Assembly: GCA_028698995.1 (NCBI GenBank)
Contig: JAQVVM010000042.1
Span: forward strand, 1 to 42,483
From: Bacteroidales bacterium
GTDB taxonomy: Bacteria > Bacteroidota > Bacteroidia > Bacteroidales > PXBB01
Reading direction: 5' to 3'
DNA length: 42,483 nucleotides
Numbering within the stretch: position 1 is the stretch's first letter; the number at the start of each line of letters is the position of its first letter. The translations under genes and the position numbers were made by a program. Of this stretch, positions 9,263 to 16,810 are shown one piece after another. The notes beneath the pieces are model-generated. The model did not search any database, was not told the DNA's origin, and saw only the letters and a list, made by a program, of their open reading frames with translations.

Positions 9263-10453
9263 TTATTTAATTACTTCAAGTTCTTTACCAACTTTAATGA
9301 AAGCTGCAATAGCTTTATCAAGGTGTTCTTTTTCGTGTGCGGCAGAAAGTTGGATTCGGATTCGAGCCTGACCTTTTGGTACAACAGGGAAGTAGAAACC
9401 GAGAACGTTAATTCCTTCTTCAAGCATTCTTGTAGCGAATTTTTGAGAGAGGACGGCATCATAAAGCATTAAAGCAACAATAGCAGATTCGCTTGGTTTA
9501 AGATCAAAGCCGGCTGCTCTCATTTTTTCTTGAAAATATTTAGCATTTGCCACTACTTTATCTCGGTAAGATGTTGTTTCTGTAAGCATTTTAAAAACTT
9601 CTAAAGATGCGCCAACAATTGCGGGAGATAATGTGTTGGAAAATAAGTAAGGACGTGATCTTTGTCGTAGAAGCTCAATAATTTCTTTTTTAGAAGTTGT
9701 GAAACCACCTAAGCCTCCACCAAGAGCTTTCCCTAGTGTACCAGTGATGATATCTACACGGCCCATGACGTTGTGATATTCATGTGAACCGCGACCAGTT
9801 TTACCAATAAAGCCTGCTGAATGACATTCATCTGTCATTACTAAAGCATCGTATTTGTCAGCAAGGTCACAAATTTCATTCATCTTAGCAATGTCACCAT
9901 CCATTGAAAAAACACCATCGCTAACAATGATACGGAATCGTTGCTCTTGAGCTTTTTTTAATTGTTCTTCCAGATCTGCCATGTCAGCATGATTATACTT
10001 GTAACGCTGGGCTTTACAAAGTCTTACACCATCAATTATTGAAGCGTGGTTAAGAGCATCAGAAATGATGGCATCATTTTCATCAAACAGAGGTTCAAAA
10101 ACACCACCATTGGCATCAAAACAAGCAGCATACAAAATGGTATCTTCCATGCCAAAAAAATCAGCAATTTTAGCTTCAAGTTCTTTATGGATATCTTGGG
10201 TTCCACAAATAAATCTTACTGATGACAAGCCATATCCACGACTGTCGAGCATTTTTTTTGCTGCTTCCTGAACTCTTGGATGTGAAGATAATCCCAAATA
10301 ATTGTTTGCGCAAAAGTTAAGAACTTTCTGACCTGTGTTTAAGGTAATTTCAGCTCCCTGAGGACTTGTAATGATTCTTTCATTTTTATACAAACCGGCA
10401 TTTTTAATTTCTTCAATAATATTTTGAAGATGGTTTTGCATTTTTCCGTACAT
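9263..10453 (-). CDS. kbl: Glycine C-acetyltransferase (2-amino-3-ketobutyrate CoA ligase)
   Basis: 396 residues, matching E. coli Kbl almost end to end. The PLP-dependent enzyme cleaves 2-amino-3-ketobutyrate with CoA to glycine and acetyl-CoA in threonine breakdown. The PLP lysine is K242 in ITGTLGKALGGG. D208 and H211 (TDECHSAGF) sit where the cofactor-binding Asp and His of the alpha-oxoamine synthase family are expected. NFCANNYLGL (46-55), ICGTQDIHKELE and RQRSRPYLFSNTL are also family motifs. The partner threonine dehydrogenase (tdh) is not adjacent. The ATG at 10453 was chosen; the Met at residue 5 is an alternative. A terminator lies directly downstream. AONS/SPT paralogues are the main alternative, but the ERIITS and NHASIIDG segments favour Kbl. 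Confidence 0.95.
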   Translation of the reverse strand: MYGKMQNHLQNIIEEIKNAGLYKNERIITSPQGAEITLNTGQKVLNFCANNYLGLSSHPRVQEAAKKMLDSRGYGLSSVRFICGTQDIHKELEAKIADFFGMEDTILYAACFDANGGVFEPLFDENDAIISDALNHASIIDGVRLCKAQRYKYNHADMADLEEQLKKAQEQRFRIIVSDGVFSMDGDIAKMNEICDLADKYDALVMTDECHSAGFIGKTGRGSHEYHNVMGRVDIITGTLGKALGGGLGGFTTSKKEIIELLRQRSRPYLFSNTLSPAIVGASLEVFKMLTETTSYRDKVVANAKYFQEKMRAAGFDLKPSESAIVALMLYDAVLSQKFATRMLEEGINVLGFYFPVVPKGQARIRIQLSAAHEKEHLDKAIAAFIKVGKELEVIK

Positions 10454-10499
10454 AAATATTTTATTAAATTGTTAATATTGATTTAGTTGATACAATGAG

Positions 10500-10507
10500 C
10501 AAAAGTA
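10500..10507 (-). promoter_or_regulatory. Bacteroidota-type -7 promoter element (TACTTTTG)
   Basis: On the minus strand, TACTTTTG fits TAnnTTTG and lies 46 bases before the kbl start. No clear -33 element was seen. Confidence 0.3.
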
Positions 10508-10550
10508 AAAAAAAAAAGTATATACATGTATTTAAATATAGATTATTCCG

Positions 10551-11984
10551 CTAAACTTTGCTTAAACGGAGTGTGTTGATTTTACCTTTTTCAGAGATAG
10601 GCATGCTTGCCAAATTAATAATTTTTTCCCCTTCTGAAATAATTTTTATTTTTTTCAGGTACTGCTTAAGATCTTCAATTGTGTCATCTGTACTGATAAA
10701 CTTATCATAGAAAAAGCCCGTAACACCCCAAACTAGATTCAGTTTACTTAAAATTGCATGATTGTTTGTAAAAATATAAATTGGTGCTTTAGGTCTGTAG
10801 CTTGAAATTTTAATGGCTGAATATCCCGAATATGTCATACTGATAATAGCAGTTGCATCAATTTCTTGAGCCAAAAGGCAAGCATTAGAACATATTGAGT
10901 CGGTGATAAAGCGTTCAGAATAGATGTTCTCGGGCTTGTTGTGCTTATAATAAATACCTTCAAAAGATTCAGCTTGTAAGATAATTTTTCTTACATTTTC
11001 AACGACATTAACGGGGTACATCCCTATTGAAGTTTCACCACTAAGCATGACCGCATCAGCGCCATCCATGACATTGTTAGCAACATCATTAACTTCAGCT
11101 CTAGTTGGTGTGTAGTTTGAAATCATGCTTTCCATAAGCTGAGTTGCGATAATTATTGGTTTTGAAGCAATTAGACATTTTTTTACAATCATTTTTTGTA
11201 TCAATGGTACATTCTCCATTGGTATCTCAATACCTAGGTCTCCACGTGCTACCATCACGGCATCTGCTGCATTTATAATGTTATCAATGTCATTAATTGC
11301 CTCCGGCTTTTCAATTTTTGCAATGACCAAAGGACTGTTTTTCTTATGATATTTTAATATTTCTTTTTTAAGCTCATGAATGTCAGATGCCTTTCTTACA
11401 AATGATAGGGCAACCCATTGAAATCTGTTTTGCATAACAAAAGATAAATCTTCTTTATCTTTATCTGTAAGAGATGATTGAGATATAAAAGTGTCTGGAA
11501 GGTTAAACCCTTTTTTTGAAGTAAGTACACCTCCATGGACTACCAATGCCTGAATATTTTGATTATTATCTGTACTCACAACTTTCAAAAGAATTTTTCC
11601 ATCGTCAATAAGAATCCTGTCATTTGGTTTAATTTCTTTGGGAAGAGGTTTATAGTTGACACTAAGAATGCTGTCAGAACTCAATGTTTCTTTGGTTGTA
11701 ACAGTTATTATTTTGCCATCTTCCAAATTAACTTCATTATTTTCAACATCTCCAATTCTAAGTTTTGGTCCCTGAAGATCTGCTAAGAGAGCAATATGGC
11801 TATTGTTGTTAATATTATATCGATGAATAATATTGATACTTTTTTGGTGAACTTCATGAGTACTATGTGAAAAATTTATTCTAAATACATCTACTCCTTC
11901 ATTAATAAGCGCAATAATTGTGCTTTCTGATTGAGATGCAGGGCCTAGGGTTGCAATAATTTTTGTTCGTTTATTATTGTTCAT
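10551..11984 (-). CDS. pyk: Pyruvate kinase
   Basis: 477 residues, full length for bacterial pyruvate kinase, which makes pyruvate and ATP from phosphoenolpyruvate and ADP in glycolysis. Evidence: the N-terminal RTKIIATLGPAS (6-17), FRINFSHST (34-42), the lid domain at about 70-170, catalytic K223 with metal-binding E225 in VIAKIEKPEAI, ARGDLGIEIP (246-255), and the long signature around ATQLMESMISNYTPTRAEV followed by DAVMLSGETSIG. The C-terminal allosteric domain (about 345-477) is present. The start overlaps the end of the upstream IPExxxVDY-type gene by 11 bp, so the two are translated as an operon. Confidence 0.97.
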   Translation of the reverse strand: MNNNKRTKIIATLGPASQSESTIIALINEGVDVFRINFSHSTHEVHQKSINIIHRYNINNNSHIALLADLQGPKLRIGDVENNEVNLEDGKIITVTTKETLSSDSILSVNYKPLPKEIKPNDRILIDDGKILLKVVSTDNNQNIQALVVHGGVLTSKKGFNLPDTFISQSSLTDKDKEDLSFVMQNRFQWVALSFVRKASDIHELKKEILKYHKKNSPLVIAKIEKPEAINDIDNIINAADAVMVARGDLGIEIPMENVPLIQKMIVKKCLIASKPIIIATQLMESMISNYTPTRAEVNDVANNVMDGADAVMLSGETSIGMYPVNVVENVRKIILQAESFEGIYYKHNKPENIYSERFITDSICSNACLLAQEIDATAIISMTYSGYSAIKISSYRPKAPIYIFTNNHAILSKLNLVWGVTGFFYDKFISTDDTIEDLKQYLKKIKIISEGEKIINLASMPISEKGKINTLRLSKV

Positions 11985-12444
11985 GATTGTTGGTATTTAT
12001 AAACATTGTACTCATTTCTAATTCATTAATTAACATTTCTATATGTTTTATTTTTGTTATATCTAAGGATGAAAAATATTGAATTTTTTTTATCTTTTTA
12101 ATTTCATCAATAGCTTTAAGAAGAGTTGTATTGTGACTGCTTCCTTTAATGATTAAAATAAAATCAAAATTTTTATATTCAAAAATGAGATGTTTTGAGA
12201 GATTTTTATTTGAAATAAGGAAATATTGAATAAAATGAGGACTGTCATTAAAATAATAATAAGAAAAACTATAGTATTTGTCTTCTTTTGCAGGCATGTA
12301 TTGAAAATCCTGAAGTTTAATAAAGTTGAAATAATTAATATTGAAATTCCATACAAGTTGATAATCTGACATAATAGAGGAAATACCGTAAATGAGTATA
12401 TCTTTACTTGCAAAATCAGCTGTTATTTTAATTTTCTTTTTCAT
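11974..12444 (-). CDS. IPExxxVDY-type family protein (divergent motif)
   Basis: 156 residues, no signal peptide, function unknown. In Bacteroidota a small IPExxxVDY protein is commonly encoded next to pyruvate kinase. Here the defining motif appears as IFEYKNFDF (I-x-E-x-x-x-F-D-F), and an N-terminal block, YGISSIMSDYQLVWNFN, resembles the family's IGI...DYRLAY...N segment. Assignment rests on position, length and these two blocks. The coding DNA is very AT-rich (many Ile, Lys, Asn, Phe). It overlaps pyk by 11 bp and is transcribed with it. Its role, perhaps linked to pyruvate kinase expression or folding, is unproven. Confidence 0.65.
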   Translation of the reverse strand: MKKKIKITADFASKDILIYGISSIMSDYQLVWNFNINYFNFIKLQDFQYMPAKEDKYYSFSYYYFNDSPHFIQYFLISNKNLSKHLIFEYKNFDFILIIKGSSHNTTLLKAIDEIKKIKKIQYFSSLDITKIKHIEMLINELEMSTMFINTNNHEQ

Positions 12445-12523
12445 CGTACTATCAAATAATGTAAATGTATTTTTTGTTTATAGAGAAAAATGAAAATAAT
12501 AAAAATTAATCAAAATGATTTAC

Positions 12524-12531
12524 TAAATTTG
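12524..12531 (+). promoter_or_regulatory. Bacteroidota-type -7 promoter element (TAAATTTG)
   Basis: TAAATTTG matches TAnnTTTG, 23 bases before the serpin ATG, in a 110-bp divergent intergenic region. The -33 element is unclear. Confidence 0.35.
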
Positions 12532-12554
12532 AAAAACATAACAATGTTATTCAT

Positions 12555-13793
12555 ATGATGAAAGGAAATATAAACCTGTTGATATTTTTATTAGCTTTTT
12601 TAGGATTTATAGCCTGTAAAGATAAAAAAATTTCGAATAATACTTTTAACGAAAATAAAGGGAATTCTACGCAGTTTTTAAGTATTGTAGAAAGTTATAA
12701 CAGATTTGCTTTTAATTTATTTCAGTATTCTCCATATCAAACAAAGAATACCATTATTTCCCCTATGAGTGCAGCAATTTCATTAACTGCTTTATATAAT
12801 GGCACTACTAATCAAGCACAAGAAGAAATTAGTAGGGTTATGAGGTATTATGTTACAAAGGACACATTGAATAAGGATTTTTCTTACTTGATGAATCTGA
12901 TGAATCATTACAAAGATTCAGGAATTAAATTTAGCACAGACATGTCATTTTGGCATGAGAAGAGTCATAAATTCAACAGGGTATTTGTTGATATAATAAA
13001 TCATAGATATGGAAATTTGTTCCATAGTTTTGATGCACTGTTACAAAATAATTTGAATGTTGAAATCAACAAATGGATTCAGGGTATTAGCCCGGACTTT
13101 ATCTTTAATATAGGTGAAAGCAATAGTTTGAATGAAGAAGAAATGCTTGTGCTCAATGTGGTAACAATAGAGTCGTTATGGCAAAATACATTTAACAGTG
13201 AACAAGGTTTTATGGCAAATTTCTATTATGATAATCCTTCTGAAAGCAGAAATGTTCCTTTTATGAGAAAGATTGACAGCTTATATTATCGTTCAAATAA
13301 TGCCATGTTATTTATAGAATTGCCTTTCAAAGACAATAAGTTATCCTTTGTAGCAATTGTACCAAGATTTCATTCAGAATTCAGAAAGGTAGAAAATAAT
13401 GTAACATACGATGCTTATAAAAGAATGACATATCCACCAAGAAAAGAAAAAACACATGTTATAATTCCCCGATTTACCTTCAGTAATAATTTTTCTTTAA
13501 AACAAACACTAAAAGGTATGGGTATTAATTCAATTTTTCAAGATTCAGCATTTCCGACAAGTGAAAATAGATCATTAAAAATAAAAGACTTTCACCAATA
13601 TATTGAGATTAAAGTTGATGAGAATGGTATTGATACCATGCCGGTTGTAGAAGATGTTTTTAATGAGTTATTAAGTGGGAGAGTAGAACAAGAGGTGATT
13701 TTGGACAGGCCATTCATCTTTTTTATTAAGGAAAACCGGTACAATATGATTTTATTAATTGGGAGAATTTTTGAGCCAATACCTATTGTATAG
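12555..13793 (+). CDS. Serpin family lipoprotein
   Basis: 412 residues with a lipoprotein signal (hydrophobic 8-20, Cys21 in GFIACKDKK), so it is probably envelope-anchored. The serpin fold is shown by NRFAFNLFQYS and NTIISPMSAAISLTALYNGT near the N-terminus, LVLNVVTIESLWQNTF in the middle, FIELPFKDNKLSFVAIVPR, and the C-terminal DRPFIFFIKENRYNMILLIGRI. Inhibitory serpins trap serine or cysteine proteases by cleavage in the reactive loop. The hinge here reads VDENGIDTMPVVED and lacks the Thr/Ser and Ala-rich residues needed for loop insertion, so inhibition is doubtful. The gene runs opposite to the flanking rnc and IPExxxVDY-type genes, and its end overlaps rnc by 11 bp. ATGATG gives two possible starts. 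Serpins are patchy in bacteria, which suggests acquisition. Confidence 0.92.
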   Translation: MMKGNINLLIFLLAFLGFIACKDKKISNNTFNENKGNSTQFLSIVESYNRFAFNLFQYSPYQTKNTIISPMSAAISLTALYNGTTNQAQEEISRVMRYYVTKDTLNKDFSYLMNLMNHYKDSGIKFSTDMSFWHEKSHKFNRVFVDIINHRYGNLFHSFDALLQNNLNVEINKWIQGISPDFIFNIGESNSLNEEEMLVLNVVTIESLWQNTFNSEQGFMANFYYDNPSESRNVPFMRKIDSLYYRSNNAMLFIELPFKDNKLSFVAIVPRFHSEFRKVENNVTYDAYKRMTYPPRKEKTHVIIPRFTFSNNFSLKQTLKGMGINSIFQDSAFPTSENRSLKIKDFHQYIEIKVDENGIDTMPVVEDVFNELLSGRVEQEVILDRPFIFFIKENRYNMILLIGRIFEPIPIV

Positions 13794-14511
13794 GATTTTC
13801 AATGTCTTTTGGTTGGCTTTTAAGAAAGTTTTCGGCTGCATTTTGTTCCGCCTTTTTTATGGCATAATCTTGCCCTGATGCCGCAAATACGTTATCAATC
13901 AACAAATGAACAGTATAAAGTTTTTGACAATTAAGATTATCAATATTCTCAACTTTAAATACTACTGATTTTTTTTCAGATTGAGCCTTGTTTATGACCT
14001 GGCTTTTAAAATTATCGTTTTCATTTTCAATAATATCAATATCTAAATGATAGGCAAGGATTTTGTCGATAATAACTTTTTTTGTAAAATCAAATCCTTT
14101 ATCAATATATATAGCTCCTACCAAAGCCTCAAATGAATTGCCGATAACATCCTTATTCATGCTTTTTACATCAGAGTTTGCAAGCAATAAATTGTGCATT
14201 CCTAATTTTTCGGCAACTTTGTTTAAACGTTTACGATTAACAATTCTGGAACGGATTTCAGTTAAAAATCCCTCATCTTTAAGTGGGAATTTTTTATAAA
14301 CATAATCGGCAATAACAGCATTTAAAATGGAATCACCTAAATATTCCAGCCTTTCATTAGAAACTCTTATACCATCAATGACTTCTTTCGCTGCTGATTT
14401 GTGTAGAAAAGCCAATTTGTAAACATGTAGATTCTTTGGGGAGAATCCAAACACATTCTCAACAAATAGTTTAATGGCTTTAATGTCGGAGCAATCCTTA
14501 GAGTTAAGCAA
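13783..14511 (-). CDS. rnc: Ribonuclease III
   Basis: 242 residues. This endonuclease cleaves double-stranded RNA in rRNA maturation and mRNA turnover. The catalytic RNase III domain has the signature ERLEYLGDSIL (53-63, with E56 and D60) and a second metal site, GNSFEALVGAIYIDKGF, with E128. A C-terminal dsRNA-binding domain (about 165-235) ends with the AIKKAEQNAAENFL helix. At the place of E. coli D114 this protein has N125; from memory, Asn is common here in Bacteroidota RNase III. It is the last gene of acpP-fabF-rnc, 8 bp after fabF, and its 3' end overlaps the convergent serpin gene. Confidence 0.95.
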   Translation of the reverse strand: MLNSKDCSDIKAIKLFVENVFGFSPKNLHVYKLAFLHKSAAKEVIDGIRVSNERLEYLGDSILNAVIADYVYKKFPLKDEGFLTEIRSRIVNRKRLNKVAEKLGMHNLLLANSDVKSMNKDVIGNSFEALVGAIYIDKGFDFTKKVIIDKILAYHLDIDIIENENDNFKSQVINKAQSEKKSVVFKVENIDNLNCQKLYTVHLLIDNVFAASGQDYAIKKAEQNAAENFLKSQPKDIENPIQ

Positions 14512-14519
14512 AGTGAGTT

Positions 14520-15773
14520 CTATCTGTCAAATTTTTTGAAAATAATACAAGCATTATGGCCTCCAAAACCAAAAGCATTTGATAGTGCGTAATTAACGGT
14601 TCTTTTTTTAGGTAAATTAAAAGTAAAATCAAGTTTGCTGTTAATTTCAGGATCAAGTTCAAAATGATTGATGGTTGGAGGTACAATATCATTGCAGATA
14701 GCTAGTATGCTGGCAATTGATTCGATTGCACCTGCTGCTCCCAATAAATGACCGGTCATTGATTTGGTAGAATTTAGGGATATTTTTGGGGCATGGTCGC
14801 CAAAGAGGCTGGTAATTGCTTTAGTTTCAGCAATATCTCCTTGAGGAGTTGAAGTACCATGGGTGTTAATATGGTCAATGAGATCAGGTTTAATGCCGGC
14901 GTCTTCAAGGGCATTTTTCATGACTTTGAAAGCTCCTAAACCTTCGGGATGAGGAGATGTTATATGATTTGCATCAGCTGTTAGGCCAAAGCCAACAATT
15001 TCTGCATAAATTTTAGCACCTCTGTTCAAGGCATGTTCTAATTCTTCTATAACAAGTCCACCACTACCCTCACCCAGAACAAATCCATCTCTGCCTATGT
15101 CGAATGGTCTTGAAGCTGTAGCAGGGTCATCATTGCGTGTTGAAATGGCGTGCATAGCACTAAAGCCCCCCATACCAACTTCATTAACGGCAGCCTCAGA
15201 ACCACCTGAAATCATCACATCGGCCATGCCGACACGAATCAATAAAGCGGCATCAATAATAGCATTTGCAGAAGAGGCACATGCTGAAGTTGTCGTAAAA
15301 TTAGGTCCCCTGAAATTATTTTTTATAGAGATATGCCCTGCTGCTATATCAGCAATCATCTTTGGGATGAAAAAAGGATTAAAACGAGGTATTTCATTTC
15401 CTTTGACAAATTCTTTAACTTCATATAAAAATGTGGAAATCCCCCCAATTCCTGAACCCCACACCACACCAACTCTGTCCAAATTTAAGTTGTCCATATT
15501 AAAAGCAGCATCTTTAATAGCTTCATCGCTAGCAATAATGGCGTACTGTGAAAAAGGGTCGTGCTTTCTGATTTCTTTGCGGTCGAAAAATGTTGATGCA
15601 TCAAAGTTCTTTAACTCACAAGCGAATTGTGTTTTAAAATTTGATGCATCGTATTTAGTAATTGGAGCAGAGCCACTAACTCCTTTAAGTAATGAATTCC
15701 AATATTCAGGGAGAGAATTACCTATTGGAGTAAGCGCTCCCATTCCGGTTACGACTACTCTTCTAATTTTCAT
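14520..15773 (-). CDS. fabF: 3-oxoacyl-[acyl-carrier-protein] synthase II
   Basis: 417 residues, full length. It condenses malonyl-ACP with acyl-ACP in fatty acid elongation. The Cys-His-His active site is visible: C165 in TTSACASSANA, H305 in NTHGTSTPQGD and H342 in SMTGHLLGAAGAIE, with K337 nearby. The N-terminal RRVVVTGMGALTPIG and C-terminal YALSNAFGFGGHNACI blocks are typical of FabF rather than FabB. It lies 15 bp downstream of acpP, its substrate carrier, and 8 bp upstream of rnc, the usual conserved order. No unusual residues were seen. Confidence 0.97.
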   Translation of the reverse strand: MKIRRVVVTGMGALTPIGNSLPEYWNSLLKGVSGSAPITKYDASNFKTQFACELKNFDASTFFDRKEIRKHDPFSQYAIIASDEAIKDAAFNMDNLNLDRVGVVWGSGIGGISTFLYEVKEFVKGNEIPRFNPFFIPKMIADIAAGHISIKNNFRGPNFTTTSACASSANAIIDAALLIRVGMADVMISGGSEAAVNEVGMGGFSAMHAISTRNDDPATASRPFDIGRDGFVLGEGSGGLVIEELEHALNRGAKIYAEIVGFGLTADANHITSPHPEGLGAFKVMKNALEDAGIKPDLIDHINTHGTSTPQGDIAETKAITSLFGDHAPKISLNSTKSMTGHLLGAAGAIESIASILAICNDIVPPTINHFELDPEINSKLDFTFNLPKKRTVNYALSNAFGFGGHNACIIFKKFDR

Positions 15774-15788
15774 TAAAAAAGGGATTAT

Positions 15789-16025
15789 TTATTTAATATT
15801 GTTTTGAATATAAGATACAGCCTCACCAACAGTGTTGATTTTTTCTGCTTGATCATCAGGAATCTGTAATTCAAATTCTTTTTCAAATTCCATAATTAAT
15901 TCAACTGTATCTAATGAATCAGCACCTAGATCATTTGTGAAACTTGCTTCGAGAGTAACTTCATTTGCATCTACACCAAGTTTTTCTACGATGATGTTCT
16001 TTACTTTTTCTTGAATTTCTGACAT
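15789..16025 (-). CDS. acpP: Acyl carrier protein
   Basis: 78 residues, acidic. S37 in [16 protein letters not shown] is the phosphopantetheine attachment site. It carries acyl chains for fatty acid synthesis, including to FabF encoded directly downstream. Length and helix pattern are standard. It is the first gene of acpP-fabF-rnc and is separated from the divergent purN by a 199-bp intergenic region that should hold both promoters. Confidence 0.97.
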   Translation of the reverse strand: MSEIQEKVKNIIVEKLGVDANEVTLEASFTNDLGADSLDTVELIMEFEKEFELQIPDDQAEKINTVGEAVSYIQNNIK

Positions 16026-16196
16026 GATTTAATATTTATTTAGTTAAACGGATTGCAAAGTAAAGTAATTTTTAGGTACCAACATTAAAAAATGATTTGA
16101 GATAATCACTTTTTCAATATAATTGTTTGATTTATAAGTATTTAAAATTGTTAAATCTTGTTAAACTAAAACAAAAGGCTTTTATCAAAATAATAT

Positions 16197-16204
16197 TAAT
16201 TTTG
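16197..16204 (+). promoter_or_regulatory. Bacteroidota-type -7 promoter element (TAATTTTG)
   Basis: TAATTTTG matches TAnnTTTG, 20 bases before the purN ATG. No well-spaced -33 TTTG was found. Confidence 0.35.
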
Positions 16205-16224
16205 CTAAAAATAGATAAACTTTA

Positions 16225-16800
16225 ATGTTTATGAAGAATGTTGCAATTTTTGCTTCGGGAAGTGGTACCAATGCGCAGAGAATAGCAGCGTATTTTAAAG
16301 ACCATCCTCGTATTTGTATTACTGTCATATTTACAAATAATAGTAATGCTTATGTTATAGAAAGAGCAAAAAGATTAGGTTTGCCTTATGAAATTTTCAG
16401 TAAACACGAGATGCAAGATGAATCTTTTTTATTAGATTTATTAAAAAAGTATAAGATTGATTTTATTGTATTGGCAGGCTTTTTATTGAAAATACCTGAT
16501 TATTTGGTAAGCGCATATAAAAACAAGATTATTAATATCCACCCGGCATTATTACCCAAATATGGTGGCAAGGGTATGTATGGAAGTAATGTTCATAAGG
16601 CTGTTATTGACAATAAGGAAAGTGAATCTGGAATTACAATTCACTATGTTAATGAGTTTTATGATGAAGGAGCCATAATTTTTCAGGCAAAAACCTCCGT
16701 TACAAAACAGGATACAATAGAAAGCCTTTCAGAAAAAATTCATTTTCTTGAACATACTCATTTTCCAAGAGTGATTGAAGAGGTGTTAAAAGGGATGTGA
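16225..16800 (+). CDS. purN: Phosphoribosylglycinamide formyltransferase
   Basis: 191 residues, standard for PurN, which uses 10-formyltetrahydrofolate to formylate glycinamide ribonucleotide in purine synthesis. The substrate-binding loop ASGSGTN (10-16), catalytic N104 and H106 in INIHPALLPKYGG, and D147 in YDEGA are all present. The start is MFMKN; the ATG at 16231 is equally possible, as PurN proteins usually begin a few residues before this strand. It is divergent from acpP and convergent with the TPR membrane-protein genes, with only 10 bp between stop codons and no visible terminator. Confidence 0.96.
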   Translation: MFMKNVAIFASGSGTNAQRIAAYFKDHPRICITVIFTNNSNAYVIERAKRLGLPYEIFSKHEMQDESFLLDLLKKYKIDFIVLAGFLLKIPDYLVSAYKNKIINIHPALLPKYGGKGMYGSNVHKAVIDNKESESGITIHYVNEFYDEGAIIFQAKTSVTKQDTIESLSEKIHFLEHTHFPRVIEEVLKGM

Positions 16801-16810
16801 GACAACCTCC

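Noticed and set aside
15097-15807. Plus-strand 236-codon frame opposite fabF
   Set aside because: It is a shadow of fabF, whose active-site residues and full length are clear on the minus strand.
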